A stretch of 64,000 nucleotides of DNA from a candidate division Zixibacteria bacterium RBG-1 (GCA_000447245.1 AUYT01000001.1:1606001-1670000); one strand, 5' to 3'. Shown: positions 53,908 through 63,108, numbered from the stretch's first letter. The notes: generated by a model not told the origin, from the letters alone. Numbers and translations: made by a program.

Positions 53908-56304
53908 TTATTTTTTAATTTTTACTATGGTAACCCCGATGCCACCCTCATTCCATTGTCCTAAACGGGTATTCTCCACTCTGGGATGTTTTTTCAAAAA
54001 CTCAGTGAGCTTTTTTCTCAAAGCCCCGGTCCCCTTGCCGTGGATGATGGAAATTTCAGAAAAATCAGAGAGATAAACCTGGTCCAAATACCGGTCAACT
54101 TTGTCAATGGCTTCTTCTGCTGTCAGACCTCGCAAATCAATCTCTGTGGAAACAGATTTTTCATTCAATTCATAGGTAGAGTGTGACATTTTTGGTTTTT
54201 TTGTTATTTCAGTATCAGGAACATGTTTTTTATAAACCTCATCTTTGCTAACTGATATAGTCACTTTACCAACTTTTATACGAACTTTTCCCGATTTATC
54301 CGGGGGAGCTAAAATTTCTCCGTCTGAATTCAAGGATTCAATCCAGACCAAATCTCCGGGGCTTAGTTTTTCGTCTCGGTAAATTTTCTCCGGTCTGAGT
54401 TTTTCTAATTCCTGCTTAATTTCTTCTTTTCTCTCCGCCACAAATCGAGTAGCTTTTTTGACCGCCTCTTTTTCGGCCTGTTTATCCCGTATCTCTTTTA
54501 CTAAATTGTCCATATCCGATTTGGTCTTTTCTATTAATTCCTTGGATTCCCTGAGCGCCTTATTTTTAATCTCTTTCTCTTCTTTTTGAATTTTGTTTAA
54601 TCTCTCCTGATAGGAGGCAACTAATTTTTCCAAAACCCCTTTCTGCTCCGCGGCTGTTTTTTCCTGCTCCCTGATCTTTTTCAGATTCTCTTCTAATTCT
54701 TGTATTAGACTGGTTAAGTCCTTTTCTTGAGTCCCTACTAAACCGGAAGCTTGTTGCACTATTTCTGGTTTTAAACCCAAGCGGGAAGCAATTTCAATGG
54801 CGTAACTGGCGCCCGGCAGTCCCATTTGGAATCTGTAAGTGGGCTGCAAGCTTTTGGTATCAAATTCAAAAGAGGCGTTTCGAATCTGGGGATTATTTTG
54901 AGCCAAAACTTTCAAAGCCCCGAAATGTGTGGTAGCTAAGGTCCGGACCTTTTTTTCAGTCAGATAATTCAAAATCGCTTCCCCCAAAGCCGCTCCTTCT
55001 TTGGGGTCAGTGCCTACTCCGATTTCGTCTAATAGAACCAGGCTCTGTCTGTCAGAGTTTTGGATAGCATTTATGATCTGTCTGATGTGGGAAGAAAAAG
55101 TGGACAAAGACATTTCAATCGATTGCTCATCTCCGATATCCGCAAAAATTTGAGTAAAGATATTTACTTCGGTGCCCGGCTCCGCCGGTATTTCTAAACC
55201 GGCCTGGACCATTAAGGTTAATAGCCCGACCGCCTTCAAAGCCACTGTTTTCCCACCGGTGTTGGGGCCTGTGATTATTACCGTGGTATAATCTTTCCCT
55301 AATTCAATAGTCAGTGGCACAACCTTTCTTTGATCCAAAAAAGGATGTCTTGCTTTGACTAATCTAACATATCCATCCTGATTCAGAACCGGTTTATTGC
55401 TTTTCAGGTCAATGGAAAATTTGGCTTTGGCATAAATAAAATCCAGCTCCGATAGAATTTCCAAATCGGCTGTCAGATTTTCTAAATCTAATCTGACTTG
55501 CTCTGATAATTCCCTTAGGATTCTGTGAATCTCGTTTCTTTCTTCAATATCCAGTTCCTTGAGCTGATTATTCAATTCGATGGCATCGGTCGGCTCTATA
55601 TAAAATGTCAAGCCGGTGGAGGATTTGTCATGCACAATCCCTTTGACTTTATGAGTGTCAGATTCTCGGACCGGGATGACAAATCTTCCTTCACGCAGAG
55701 TGATTAAATCTTCTTCAGCTTTAGTTTTCTTTCCGGCCAAAATTGAGTTTAGCTTATCTATAATTTTATTTCTGACTGAATTTTTGTCTCTTCTGATTTT
55801 GGTTAATCTTTCCGAAGCCGAATTCTTGATTTCTCCGGAGGGCTCGATAGCTTTATTTATGGCGGTGTAAAGTTTTTCGTTGAACTTCAGGTTGGTGACC
55901 ATTTTTTGAAAGGAAAACCTACCGCTTAAAACTGATTGAACAGCAGGGTATTTATCTTTCTTATCCTTGAAAAATTTCAGCCAATCTCTGGAACAAGCCA
56001 AAACCGTAGCCACATCCAATAACTCCTGCGGCTCCAAGCTGAAACCGGGAACCGAAATTTTTTTTAGCTCTTCCCGAATATCTTGAAAGTGAAGGGAGGG
56101 AATCCCTTCTTCGTACAGTAAAATCTCTTTAAACTGGCTGGTTTTATTTAAGGTTTCTTCAATCTCATTCGGGTCAGCTGAAGGGGAAAGCCCGGATACT
56201 TTCTCTTTACCAAGGTTGGAGTGACAGAAAAAGGAGAGTTTCTCTTTGAGCTTGTCAAATTCTAAAACTTTTAAGCTGTGCGCATCCATAGAAGTAGAAG
56301 CCAA
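53908..56304 (-). CDS. mutS2: MutS2 endonuclease/ATPase with Smr domain
   Basis: The 798-residue MutS2 protein contains lever and clamp helices, Walker A ITGPNTGGKTVALKA, ABC-signature region IEMSLSTFSSHIRQI, VLLDEIGVGTDP (Walker B) and a C-terminal Smr nuclease domain with IDLRGLTAEEAIDKVDRYLD and IIHGKGTGALRKKL. MutS2 suppresses homologous recombination and rescues collided ribosomes in studied species. The start is TTG at 56304 or ATG at 56289; neither has a good ribosome-binding site. Confidence 0.95.
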   Translation of the reverse strand: MASTSMDAHSLKVLEFDKLKEKLSFFCHSNLGKEKVSGLSPSADPNEIEETLNKTSQFKEILLYEEGIPSLHFQDIREELKKISVPGFSLEPQELLDVATVLACSRDWLKFFKDKKDKYPAVQSVLSGRFSFQKMVTNLKFNEKLYTAINKAIEPSGEIKNSASERLTKIRRDKNSVRNKIIDKLNSILAGKKTKAEEDLITLREGRFVIPVRESDTHKVKGIVHDKSSTGLTFYIEPTDAIELNNQLKELDIEERNEIHRILRELSEQVRLDLENLTADLEILSELDFIYAKAKFSIDLKSNKPVLNQDGYVRLVKARHPFLDQRKVVPLTIELGKDYTTVIITGPNTGGKTVALKAVGLLTLMVQAGLEIPAEPGTEVNIFTQIFADIGDEQSIEMSLSTFSSHIRQIINAIQNSDRQSLVLLDEIGVGTDPKEGAALGEAILNYLTEKKVRTLATTHFGALKVLAQNNPQIRNASFEFDTKSLQPTYRFQMGLPGASYAIEIASRLGLKPEIVQQASGLVGTQEKDLTSLIQELEENLKKIREQEKTAAEQKGVLEKLVASYQERLNKIQKEEKEIKNKALRESKELIEKTKSDMDNLVKEIRDKQAEKEAVKKATRFVAERKEEIKQELEKLRPEKIYRDEKLSPGDLVWIESLNSDGEILAPPDKSGKVRIKVGKVTISVSKDEVYKKHVPDTEITKKPKMSHSTYELNEKSVSTEIDLRGLTAEEAIDKVDRYLDQVYLSDFSEISIIHGKGTGALRKKLTEFLKKHPRVENTRLGQWNEGGIGVTIVKIKK

Positions 56305-56342
56305 CTTACGTCGGTTCTACTTAAATATACACAAAACCAGGG

Positions 56343-56362
56343 AAAAAGAAAGTTATACTTTC
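56343..56362 (-). terminator. Weak terminator-like hairpin between cvpA and mutS2
   Basis: On the minus strand GAAAGT-ATA-ACTTTC is followed by TTTTT. The stem is only 6 bp and AT-rich, so attenuation rather than full termination is likely, if it acts at all. Confidence 0.3.
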
Positions 56363-56435
56363 CAGCTAGATAAACTTTGAGGTGGAAAGTTTACCTTTTT
56401 TTATTCGGATTCAGTTGACAAAAAAACTAACAATG

Positions 56436-57086
56436 TTAGTTTCTGTCTCCAGTTCCAAAATATTTTTCCAGACGGTCGATTAATTTATGCAATTTCTGAT
56501 CGCTGGCCGCCATGGCCTCTTCGCTGAATTCCGATGTGGAGCCGGCCCACTTGCTTCTTTTGGCCAGAAGCGCTTTTTTGAGCTTTGCTACCATGGAGTC
56601 GCTATCCGGATGGATGACCGTGCTTTCCTCATAAACTAAGGGAATCGAGGCCCTCAAAATCGGCGCGAAAAAGGAATTATCCAGAGACCGGTTAAATGAA
56701 ACCCCGATGGGTAAAAACATTAAGAGAAACAGAACAAACCCCATGGCAAACCAGCTTTGCAGGAATCCAAACATCCCTCCTCCTAATTGGTCTAATTTTC
56801 CTAGGGGCTGTAATGAGGCGATCTTATAGAATATGTAACCCAAGATTTTGAATGAGAGAAAGACAATCAGAAACAGGAAGATAAAACTCAAAAACGAAAC
56901 CACCTGAGTCGAGATTTGGGCATGGGAAGTGACCTTGGCCGTGGCCCAATCAACGTAGTTGATGGCGATGATTATCCCCAGGATGAATCCCATTACCCCC
57001 ATTACTTCCCGGACAAACCCCTTTTTTAACCCAAAATAAATGCCGGGTATGAAACCGGCAATTATGATAATATCAACCCAATTCAT
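56436..57086 (-). CDS. CvpA family membrane protein
   Basis: The 216-residue protein has four hydrophobic segments in the CvpA arrangement: WVDIIIIAGFIPGIYFGLKKGFVREVMG at the start, VVSFLSFIFLFLIVFLSF, and LDQLGGGMFGFLQSWFAMGFVLFLL in parts. A soluble tail follows. CvpA is linked to colicin V production and envelope stress in E. coli; its role elsewhere is unknown. AAGGAGGGGG precedes the start. Confidence 0.87.
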   Translation of the reverse strand: MNWVDIIIIAGFIPGIYFGLKKGFVREVMGVMGFILGIIIAINYVDWATAKVTSHAQISTQVVSFLSFIFLFLIVFLSFKILGYIFYKIASLQPLGKLDQLGGGMFGFLQSWFAMGFVLFLLMFLPIGVSFNRSLDNSFFAPILRASIPLVYEESTVIHPDSDSMVAKLKKALLAKRSKWAGSTSEFSEEAMAASDQKLHKLIDRLEKYFGTGDRN

Positions 57087-57110
57087 ATCCCCCTCCTTGC
57101 TTTAAAAAAT

Positions 57111-57554
57111 TTAGCTTAACTTAGCCGTTACCAAGGAACTGACCAGCTTGCCGTCGCTTCTGCCCCTGACTTTGGGCATCAATATCTTCATCACTTTCCC
57201 TAAATCTGCTTTGCTGACGGCGCCGGCTTCCTGTATGGCTTGCTCGATTAAGTCAGTCAATTCCTCTTCGGATAACTGTTTGGGTAAATATTCTAAAATT
57301 ATGTTTAATTCCCCTTCTTCTTGAGCTACCAAATCGTTCCTTTGAGCTTGCCTAAACTGCTCAATTGAATCTTTATGTTTTTTCACTGCCGAAGCTAGAA
57401 CTACCAGTTCCTCCTCTTCTGATAGAGGGGAGTTTTTTTCAATCTGTTTATATTTTAAGTCAGACTTTAACATTCTTAATGTGCTCAGTCTTATGGTATC
57501 CCTTTTTTTCTGGGCTTGTATTAAATCTTGACTTATCTTATCAAACAGACTCAT
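57111..57554 (-). CDS. GatB/YqeY family protein
   Basis: A 147-residue GatB/YqeY protein: LIQAQKKRDTIRLSTLRMLKSD, EYLPKQLSEEELTDLI and a C-terminal DLGKVMKILMPKVRGRSDGKLVS in parts. This domain resembles the tRNA-binding tail of GatB amidotransferase. It overlaps rpsU by 4 nt, a common bacterial arrangement. Confidence 0.93.
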   Translation of the reverse strand: MSLFDKISQDLIQAQKKRDTIRLSTLRMLKSDLKYKQIEKNSPLSEEEELVVLASAVKKHKDSIEQFRQAQRNDLVAQEEGELNIILEYLPKQLSEEELTDLIEQAIQEAGAVSKADLGKVMKILMPKVRGRSDGKLVSSLVTAKLS

Positions 57555-57748
57555 AGTCCGGTAAAGTAATCTTTTCTCTTACTCTTTCTTTTGGCAGCGG
57601 CTAATTTCCTTTTTCTTTTTTCGGAAGGCTTTTCAAAGTGCTGGTGTTTTTTGATGTCTGCTAATATTCCCGACCTTTCACAGCTTTTGTTAAAGCGACG
57701 CAAGGCCTTCTCGAAACTTTCATCATCTCGGACAATGACCTGCACCAT
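57551..57748 (-). CDS. rpsU: Ribosomal protein bS21
   Basis: A 65-residue bS21: VQVIVRDDESFEKALRRFNKSCERSGIL followed by a basic KPSEKRKRKLAAAKRKSKRK tail in parts. bS21 belongs to the 30S platform and is needed for initiation in some bacteria. The ATG at 57748 overlaps a preceding ATG-TAA minimal frame that has the better-spaced Shine-Dalgarno. Confidence 0.95.
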   Translation of the reverse strand: MVQVIVRDDESFEKALRRFNKSCERSGILADIKKHQHFEKPSEKRKRKLAAAKRKSKRKDYFTGL

Positions 57749-57764
57749 TACATTTTCAACCTCC
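57748..57764 (-). promoter_or_regulatory. Start-stop element at the rpsU translation start
   Basis: The minus strand reads GGAGG-TTGAAA-ATG-TAATG. The Shine-Dalgarno (57760-57764) has an optimal 6-nt spacer to an ATG (57751-57753) that is followed at once by TAA, while the rpsU ATG overlaps the stop (TAATG) with 11-nt spacing. Confidence 0.6.
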
Positions 57765-57792
57765 TTTCAATTATGTTTTTCTTCATCCACTT

Positions 57793-57820
57793 ATTATAAG
57801 CTCTATTCTTTAATTGTCAA
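57793..57820 (-). promoter_or_regulatory. Consensus sigma-70 promoter of rpsU
   Basis: Perfect TTGACA (57815-57820) and perfect TATAAT (57793-57798) with a 16-nt spacer on the minus strand. It gives a leader of roughly 38 nt. This is the strongest promoter in the window and should drive the rpsU-yqeY-cvpA-mutS2-dnaG group. Confidence 0.8.
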
Positions 57821-58003
57821 TAAAATAATTTAAAAAAAGTGAAAATTCTTGTATCGTGTTAACCTATTGCGAATCAATAAATTAGAGCTTGGACTAAAAG
57901 CTTCTTTTCAAAATACCCTTTAAAGCCCTTGAAAATACAGTATTTATACGGATTTGGGGTAGCTAAAAAACAAGATTTCACCGCAGGCAGTAATTATATA
58001 AGC

Positions 58004-58768
58004 TCAACTCATTTCTCCACAAAGAGTTAATACCTGAGAAACAAGTATTATCGAAGCGGTTTCGGTTCTTAATCTTCGCGGACCCAAACTGACCGAGACC
58101 GTTTTGTACTCTCTGGCTTTTTCTAATTCAGATGGGGTAAAACCTCCTTCCGGGCCGACCAAAAGCAGGATATTTTTATATTTATTTTGAGAATTGAAAA
58201 CTTCTCTGACAGATTTACTCTGTGGCTCTAAGCTGGCAATTAAGGTCAAGTCATACTCAGGGGTTTTCTGCAAAATCTGTTCGAACTCCATTATTTCGTG
58301 AATTTTTGGCAGATAACTTCTTAGAGATTGCTTCATAGCTGCGATGGCTACTTTTCTCCATCTGCTGGTTTTATTTTGGGCTTTATTTGTTTTCTCCAGC
58401 TTGACCAAACTTTTATCGGTTAAAATCGGAATGAAGGCATTCACTCCGATTTCAGTACATTTTTCGATTACCGAATCCATTTTGGTTCCGGCAGATAAAG
58501 CCGGAGCCAGAGTTATATTGACCAAAGGCTCATTTTCTTTTCTGACACAGGTTAAAATATCTCCCTCTACACATTTTTTGGAGATATTTGAGATTACCAC
58601 CTTGTATTTATTCCCCAATCCATCCACCACCGGAATAATTTCCCCTTTGTTGAATTTTAGAACCTTGGCTAGGTGGAAAGACTCTTCCCCTTCTATTAAA
58701 ACTCGGTCATTTTTAATCTTTTCCGGTGGAGTATAGAAATTAGTTATGGGCTTTCTTTCGGGCTGCAA
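58004..58768 (-). CDS. rsmE: 16S rRNA (uracil1498-N3)-methyltransferase
   Basis: A SPOUT-class RNA methyltransferase; ITNFYTPPEKIKNDRVLI at the start of the domain, LLLVGPEGGFTPSELEKAREY (the SAM-binding knot) and SLGPRRLRTETASIILV are diagnostic. The TTG at 58768 (GGAAGGA about 11 nt upstream) is the likely start. The longer frame from ATG 58822 only adds the translation of a repeat element (MVRQAHHPERSRG). It overlaps the end of prmA by 29 nt. Confidence 0.9.
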   Translation of the reverse strand: MQPERKPITNFYTPPEKIKNDRVLIEGEESFHLAKVLKFNKGEIIPVVDGLGNKYKVVISNISKKCVEGDILTCVRKENEPLVNITLAPALSAGTKMDSVIEKCTEIGVNAFIPILTDKSLVKLEKTNKAQNKTSRWRKVAIAAMKQSLRSYLPKIHEIMEFEQILQKTPEYDLTLIASLEPQSKSVREVFNSQNKYKNILLLVGPEGGFTPSELEKAREYKTVSVSLGPRRLRTETASIILVSQVLTLCGEMS

Positions 58769-59675
58769 CGCTAATCCATCCTTCCCTCGACTTCGCTCGG
58801 GATGGTGAGCTTGTCGAACCATTTTTCTTTAAGACTCTTAAGATATCCAATTTGTTGCTTTTTAAAAGGTTTTTTATTTTCTCTTCTTCGGAATTTAATA
58901 GTCCGGATAAAATTAAAGTCCCTTTTGGTTTGACTTTTTCTTTGAGCTGATTTAAAACTGTTTTTATTTGAGTAAAATTTAAGTTGGCCACTGCTAAATC
59001 AAAATAATTCGGCTTAACTTGGGAATTCAAACCGCCTAACCTAAAGTTTATATTGCTAACTTTATTTAGTTTTAAATTTTTTTGGGCATTGTCAATGGCA
59101 TCCGAATCTATATCCAGAGCTACAACTTTTTGAGCGCCTAACTTAGATGAAGCAATAGCCAGAATCCCGGAACCGGTCCCCAAATCCAGAACTTTAAAAT
59201 TCAGCTGAACAAATTTCTCTAATAATTTAAGACACATCTGGGTGGTAGCATGTTCTCCGGTGCCGAAAGCCATCTGAGGATAAATATTTATTACAATTTT
59301 GTGAGGAAATTTCTTTTTCACCCAGGGAGGTTTAACTAAGATATTTTTGGTAATCGAAAGCGGCTTAAAATTCTTTCTCCAGTTCTTGGACCAATCAAGC
59401 GCTTTTACTTTGCTAATTTTTATTTGAGGAGAACTCAATTGAGGAAAAATCTGTCTTAAGTGAGCCAGATAATTTCTTAATAGCTTAAATTTTAGCAGAT
59501 GCGAAGAGTTTTCCGGAATAAAACTGGTCAGGATGGTTTGTTCTTTTTCCTCTTTAAAAATTACTCCGGAAAAGCCTAATTCAGTCAAAAAATTGCTTAG
59601 GGGGTCAGATAACTCTGCAGGGGTGGAAATTCTTACTGCAAAATAATTCTTTTTCTTAGGAGAGGGCTTCTTCAA
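58740..59675 (-). CDS. prmA: Ribosomal protein L11 methyltransferase, interrupted by an in-frame repeat
   Basis: A 311-residue class-I methyltransferase with the SAM motif VLDLGTGSGILAIASSKLG, ALDIDSDAI, and the N-P-P-equivalent VANLN. The N-terminal substrate domain includes WSKNWRKNFKPL, and TGEHATTQMCLKLLE is the family signature. At the C-terminus the normal end (LRVLKKN...WISVAARKK) is split by 14 residues, GSTSSPSRAKSREG, encoded by bases 58779-58820, a repeat element. The insert keeps the frame. It is 3 nt after dnaJ. Confidence 0.92.
   Translation of the reverse strand: MKKPSPKKKNYFAVRISTPAELSDPLSNFLTELGFSGVIFKEEKEQTILTSFIPENSSHLLKFKLLRNYLAHLRQIFPQLSSPQIKISKVKALDWSKNWRKNFKPLSITKNILVKPPWVKKKFPHKIVINIYPQMAFGTGEHATTQMCLKLLEKFVQLNFKVLDLGTGSGILAIASSKLGAQKVVALDIDSDAIDNAQKNLKLNKVSNINFRLGGLNSQVKPNYFDLAVANLNFTQIKTVLNQLKEKVKPKGTLILSGLLNSEEEKIKNLLKSNKLDILRVLKKNGSTSSPSRAKSREGWISVAARKKAHN
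58779..58820. repeat. Repeat element inside the prmA coding region
   Basis: 42 bp between the codons for KKN and WIS of prmA; plus-strand text includes CGACTTCGCTCGGGATGG then GAGCTTGTCGAACC. Its opposite-frame translation gives VRQAHHPERSRG, typical of a dispersed palindromic repeat found in intergenic regions of many bacteria. It also supplies the ATG that spuriously extends rsmE. Confidence 0.6.
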
Positions 59676-59678
59676 AAC

Positions 59679-60839
59679 TTAAATCCCCAAAGTTTCTCTT
59701 AGCTTGTCAAAAAAAGATTTATCCCCTTTAGGTGGTTTGAACTTTTCGCTTTTGGCCAATTCCAGCAACAATTTTTTTTCTTCCGGACCCAGATGAGTAG
59801 GTATCCAGACAATGACTCGAACCAGTTCATCTCCCTTCCCGTAACCGTGGATACTGGGAATCCCTTTGTTTCTGATGCTAAAAATTTTTCCCGATTGAGT
59901 ACCTGGGGGGATTTTCAGAGATACTTTTCCATCCAGGGTGGGGATGGGCATTTCATCCCCTAAAGCGGCTTGAGTGAAACTTATGGGTAAATCTAAGATA
60001 ATGTCGTTTTCTCTCCGTTTGAAGACCGGGTGCTCTTCTTCTTCGATCCAGACTATTACATCTCCGGTCGGTCCCCCTTTGGGACCGACGTTTCCCGCAC
60101 CCCGGATAGGAATGTAATTGCCGGTGGAAACACCGGCGGGGATTTTGACTGTGATGGTGCTATCCCCTTTGACTCTTCCTTCTCCACCACAGGTCGAGCA
60201 GGGTTTACCGATAATCTCCCCTTCCCCTCCGCAGTTCCGGCAAGTGGTTATACTCATAAATTGTCCGAACATGGAACGGCTGACCTGTTTAACCTCACCT
60301 GCTCCCTGACATTTGGGGCAGGTTTTTTTGTGACTTCCTTTTTCTGCGCCGGTGCTGTTACAGGCCGGGCATTTTTGCATTCTTTTCAGCTTGATTGTTT
60401 TTTCCACCCCGCTGGCAATCTCTTCTAAAGTGAGCTTTAACCTGATCTGTAAATCTTCACCCCGCAGGCTCTGTCGGCCTCTTGGTCGGCGGGTGGAACT
60501 CTCAAAAATATCCTCAAATCCGAACCCCCCGAAATCCCGCATAAAAGTTCTCAGGGCATCGGATAAATCAAAATTGGAAAAATCAAATCCATAAGTGCCT
60601 GCTCCGGCCTGGGCTCCTGCTCCCAGGTGGCCGAACTGGTCATAGCGGCCTCTTTTTTCCGGGTCCCGCAGGACTTCGTAAGCCTCGGTGGCTTCTTTGA
60701 ATTTTTCTTCGGCTTGTTTATTCCCCGGATTTTTATCCGGATGATATTGAAGCGCCAGCTTGCGGTAAGCTTTTTTTATGTCATCTTCGCCGGCATTTTT
60801 ATCAACCCCCAAAATTTCGTAATAATCTCTCTTAGCCAA
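59679..60839 (-). CDS. dnaJ: Chaperone DnaJ (Hsp40)
   Basis: A complete 386-residue type-I DnaJ. J domain: [35 protein letters not shown] in parts, with the HPD tripeptide. A Gly/Phe region, four CxxCxGxG-type zinc repeats ([32 protein letters not shown]) and the C-terminal peptide-binding domain follow. It stimulates DnaK ATPase and delivers substrates. The start is TTG at 60839 after GAGGAGAAAA. A terminator and its own candidate promoter separate it from dnaK. Confidence 0.97.
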   Translation of the reverse strand: MAKRDYYEILGVDKNAGEDDIKKAYRKLALQYHPDKNPGNKQAEEKFKEATEAYEVLRDPEKRGRYDQFGHLGAGAQAGAGTYGFDFSNFDLSDALRTFMRDFGGFGFEDIFESSTRRPRGRQSLRGEDLQIRLKLTLEEIASGVEKTIKLKRMQKCPACNSTGAEKGSHKKTCPKCQGAGEVKQVSRSMFGQFMSITTCRNCGGEGEIIGKPCSTCGGEGRVKGDSTITVKIPAGVSTGNYIPIRGAGNVGPKGGPTGDVIVWIEEEEHPVFKRRENDIILDLPISFTQAALGDEMPIPTLDGKVSLKIPPGTQSGKIFSIRNKGIPSIHGYGKGDELVRVIVWIPTHLGPEEKKLLLELAKSEKFKPPKGDKSFFDKLRETLGI

Positions 60840-60887
60840 TTTTCTCCTCTTTATGGTAAGTTTAATCGAACCATTTTATGCAATTTT

Positions 60888-60916
60888 AAAATATACTACA
60901 AATTAACCACTGTCAA
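60888..60916 (-). promoter_or_regulatory. Candidate promoter of dnaJ-prmA-rsmE
   Basis: TTGACA (60911-60916) and TATTTT (60888-60893) with 17 nt between, minus strand. The -35 is perfect; the -10 matches four of six. Confidence 0.5.
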
Positions 60917-61028
60917 ACCTATCCTCGGACTGTCGGAGAGTTTTTTTCTCGATTTTAGTTAAACCGGTAAAATTCGCTTTCGTGGTCAATCTGTTGTGAT
61001 ATACGAAATTCTCTTTGAACTGATAAAA

Positions 61029-61060
61029 TAAAAAACCCCAATCTTTACGGATTAGGGCTT
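61029..61060 (-). terminator. Rho-independent terminator after dnaK2
   Basis: On the minus strand AAGCCCTAATC-CGTAAA-GATTGGGGTTT forms an 11-bp stem with two G-U pairs, followed by a run of T. It separates dnaK from dnaJ. Confidence 0.75.
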
Positions 61061-61083
61061 AAACTTTTCAAGCGGTTATAAGT

Positions 61084-62994
61084 TTACTTCTTCTCTTCTT
61101 TTTTATCATCCATCACTTCATATTCCGCTTTCACTTCTTCCCCTTTTGGCTCTGCTTTAGGGGTAGAACCCTCTTGCGTCTGAGCGGTTTCAGCCGATTT
61201 CTGCCGGTACATCTCCTCGGCAATTTTGTGAGAAGCAGCCATCATCTCCTCTGTGGCTTGATTAATCGCTGGCACATCTTCGGTTTTCATAACCGAACGA
61301 ACCTTCTCCATGGCCTCTTCGATTTTCTTTTTCTCTTCAGTTGAAATTTTATCTCCATAATCTTTTAAGGTCTTTTCAGTGGTATAAAGCATACTATCAG
61401 CTTTGTTGCGGGCTTCCACCAAAGCTTTTTTCTGCTTGTCTTCTTCGGAATGGGCTTGGGCATCCTTGACCATATTTTGAATTTCCGATTCGGAAAGACC
61501 GGAAGAGGCCTGAACTTTTATGGATTGCTCTTTACCTGTCCCTAAATCTTTGGTGGAGACATGCACAATTCCGTTGGCATCAATATCAAAGCTAACTTCG
61601 ATTTGAGGAACTCCCCGGGGAGCCGGAGGAATGCCTACTAAGTCAAATCTGCCTAAAGTGCGATTATCCAGGGCCATCTCCCGCTCACCCTGAAGAACGT
61701 TGACCGTAACGGCAGTTTGATTATCAGCAGCAGTAGAAAAGATTTGTGACTTTTTAGTGGGTATAGTTGTATTTCTCTCAATCAATTTAGTGAAAACTCC
61801 CCCTAAGGTTTCAATTCCTAAAGAAAGAGGAGTTACATCTAATAACAGAACATCTTTTACCTCACCGGTCAAAACTGCGGCCTGAATGGCGGCTCCTATC
61901 GCTACCACTTCATCCGGATTGACCCCTTTGTGTGGCTCCTTGCCGTATAAATCCTTTACTAACTGCTGAACTTTGGGCATTCGTGTCTGACCGCCGACTA
62001 AGACCACCTCGTCGATATCAGATGAGGTAAATTTGGCATCTGTCAATGCCTGTTTGCAGGGACCGACCGTCCTCTGTACTAAATCTTCTACTAATTGCTC
62101 TAACCTAGCTCTGGTCAGGCTTAAATCTAAATGCCTGGGACCGGAGGAATCAGCTGTGATAAACGGTAAGTTGATATTAGTCTGCAGAGTGCTGGAAAGC
62201 TCACACTTGGCTTTTTCAGCCGCTTCTTTTAAGCGTTGTAAAGCCATGCGGTCTTTTCGCAGGTCAATTCCGTTTTGTTTTAAAAATTCATCTGCCATCC
62301 ACTCGATTATTTTCTGGTCGAAATCATCTCCCCCTAAGTGGGTATCTCCGTTGGTGGCCCGGACTTCAAATACCCCGTCTCCTATTTCTAAAATAGAAAT
62401 ATCAAACGTCCCTCCGCCCAAATCATACACCGCAATCTGCTCATCTTTCTTCTTGTCCAAACCATAAGCCAGAGCAGCGGCTGTGGGTTCGTTGATGATT
62501 CTCAAAACTTCCAGGCCGGCTATTCGGCCGGCATCTTTGGTGGCTTGTCTTTGGGAATCGTTGAAGTAAGCCGGGACCGTGATTACGGCCTGGGTGACTT
62601 TTTCACCCAGATAATCTTCCGCAGTTTTTTTCATATACTGCAGAATCATGGCTGAAATTTCCGGCGGGGAATATTCCTTTCCGCCGGCCATGACCCGGAC
62701 ATCCCCGTTGGGTTCAGCCATGACTTTGTAGGGGACTAATTTCAATTCGGACTGGACTTCGGAATATTTCCGGCCCATAAATCTTTTGATGGAGAAAATG
62801 GTGTTTTCCGGATTGGTGATAGCTTGCCTTTTGGCTATCTGGCCGACCAATCTTTCTCCGGTCTTGGTAAAAGCCACTACCGAGGGTGTAATGCGGGAAC
62901 CTTCGGCATTGGGGATTACGGTCGGCTGTCCACCTTCCATGACAGCCACACAGGAATTAGTTGTCCCCAGGTCAATCCCAATTACTTTTCCCAT
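61084..62994 (-). CDS. dnaK: Chaperone DnaK (Hsp70), second copy, in the hrcA-grpE group
   Basis: A complete 636-residue Hsp70, strongly similar to the copy at 8-10 kb over the ATPase domain ([46 protein letters not shown]). The lid and tail differ: it ends [13 protein letters not shown], where the first copy ends FEVVN. Gene order hrcA-grpE-dnaK-dnaJ is the classical bacterial heat-shock arrangement, so this is probably the main housekeeping copy. A separate promoter and dyad lie in the 148-nt spacer before it. Confidence 0.97.
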   Translation of the reverse strand: MGKVIGIDLGTTNSCVAVMEGGQPTVIPNAEGSRITPSVVAFTKTGERLVGQIAKRQAITNPENTIFSIKRFMGRKYSEVQSELKLVPYKVMAEPNGDVRVMAGGKEYSPPEISAMILQYMKKTAEDYLGEKVTQAVITVPAYFNDSQRQATKDAGRIAGLEVLRIINEPTAAALAYGLDKKKDEQIAVYDLGGGTFDISILEIGDGVFEVRATNGDTHLGGDDFDQKIIEWMADEFLKQNGIDLRKDRMALQRLKEAAEKAKCELSSTLQTNINLPFITADSSGPRHLDLSLTRARLEQLVEDLVQRTVGPCKQALTDAKFTSSDIDEVVLVGGQTRMPKVQQLVKDLYGKEPHKGVNPDEVVAIGAAIQAAVLTGEVKDVLLLDVTPLSLGIETLGGVFTKLIERNTTIPTKKSQIFSTAADNQTAVTVNVLQGEREMALDNRTLGRFDLVGIPPAPRGVPQIEVSFDIDANGIVHVSTKDLGTGKEQSIKVQASSGLSESEIQNMVKDAQAHSEEDKQKKALVEARNKADSMLYTTEKTLKDYGDKISTEEKKKIEEAMEKVRSVMKTEDVPAINQATEEMMAASHKIAEEMYRQKSAETAQTQEGSTPKAEPKGEEVKAEYEVMDDKKEEKK

Positions 62995-63075
62995 TCAGCT
63001 TTCTCCTTTGTATCTAAATTCAACTTCGTTGGCTTTTTCAGTTTTAATCAATATTTAGAAATTTTTTTCGCTTAG

Positions 63076-63108
63076 AGTAAATTTAGCTTAAACACTCTGA
63101 TTTGTCAA
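63076..63108 (-). promoter_or_regulatory. Candidate dnaK2 promoter with overlapping dyad
   Basis: TTGACA (63103-63108), 17 nt, TAAATT (63080-63085) on the minus strand. A dyad, AGAGT...TTTA-GCT-TAAA...ACTCT, spans about 63074-63098 and covers the spacer and -10, so it could be an operator. It is not a CIRCE element. Confidence 0.45.
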
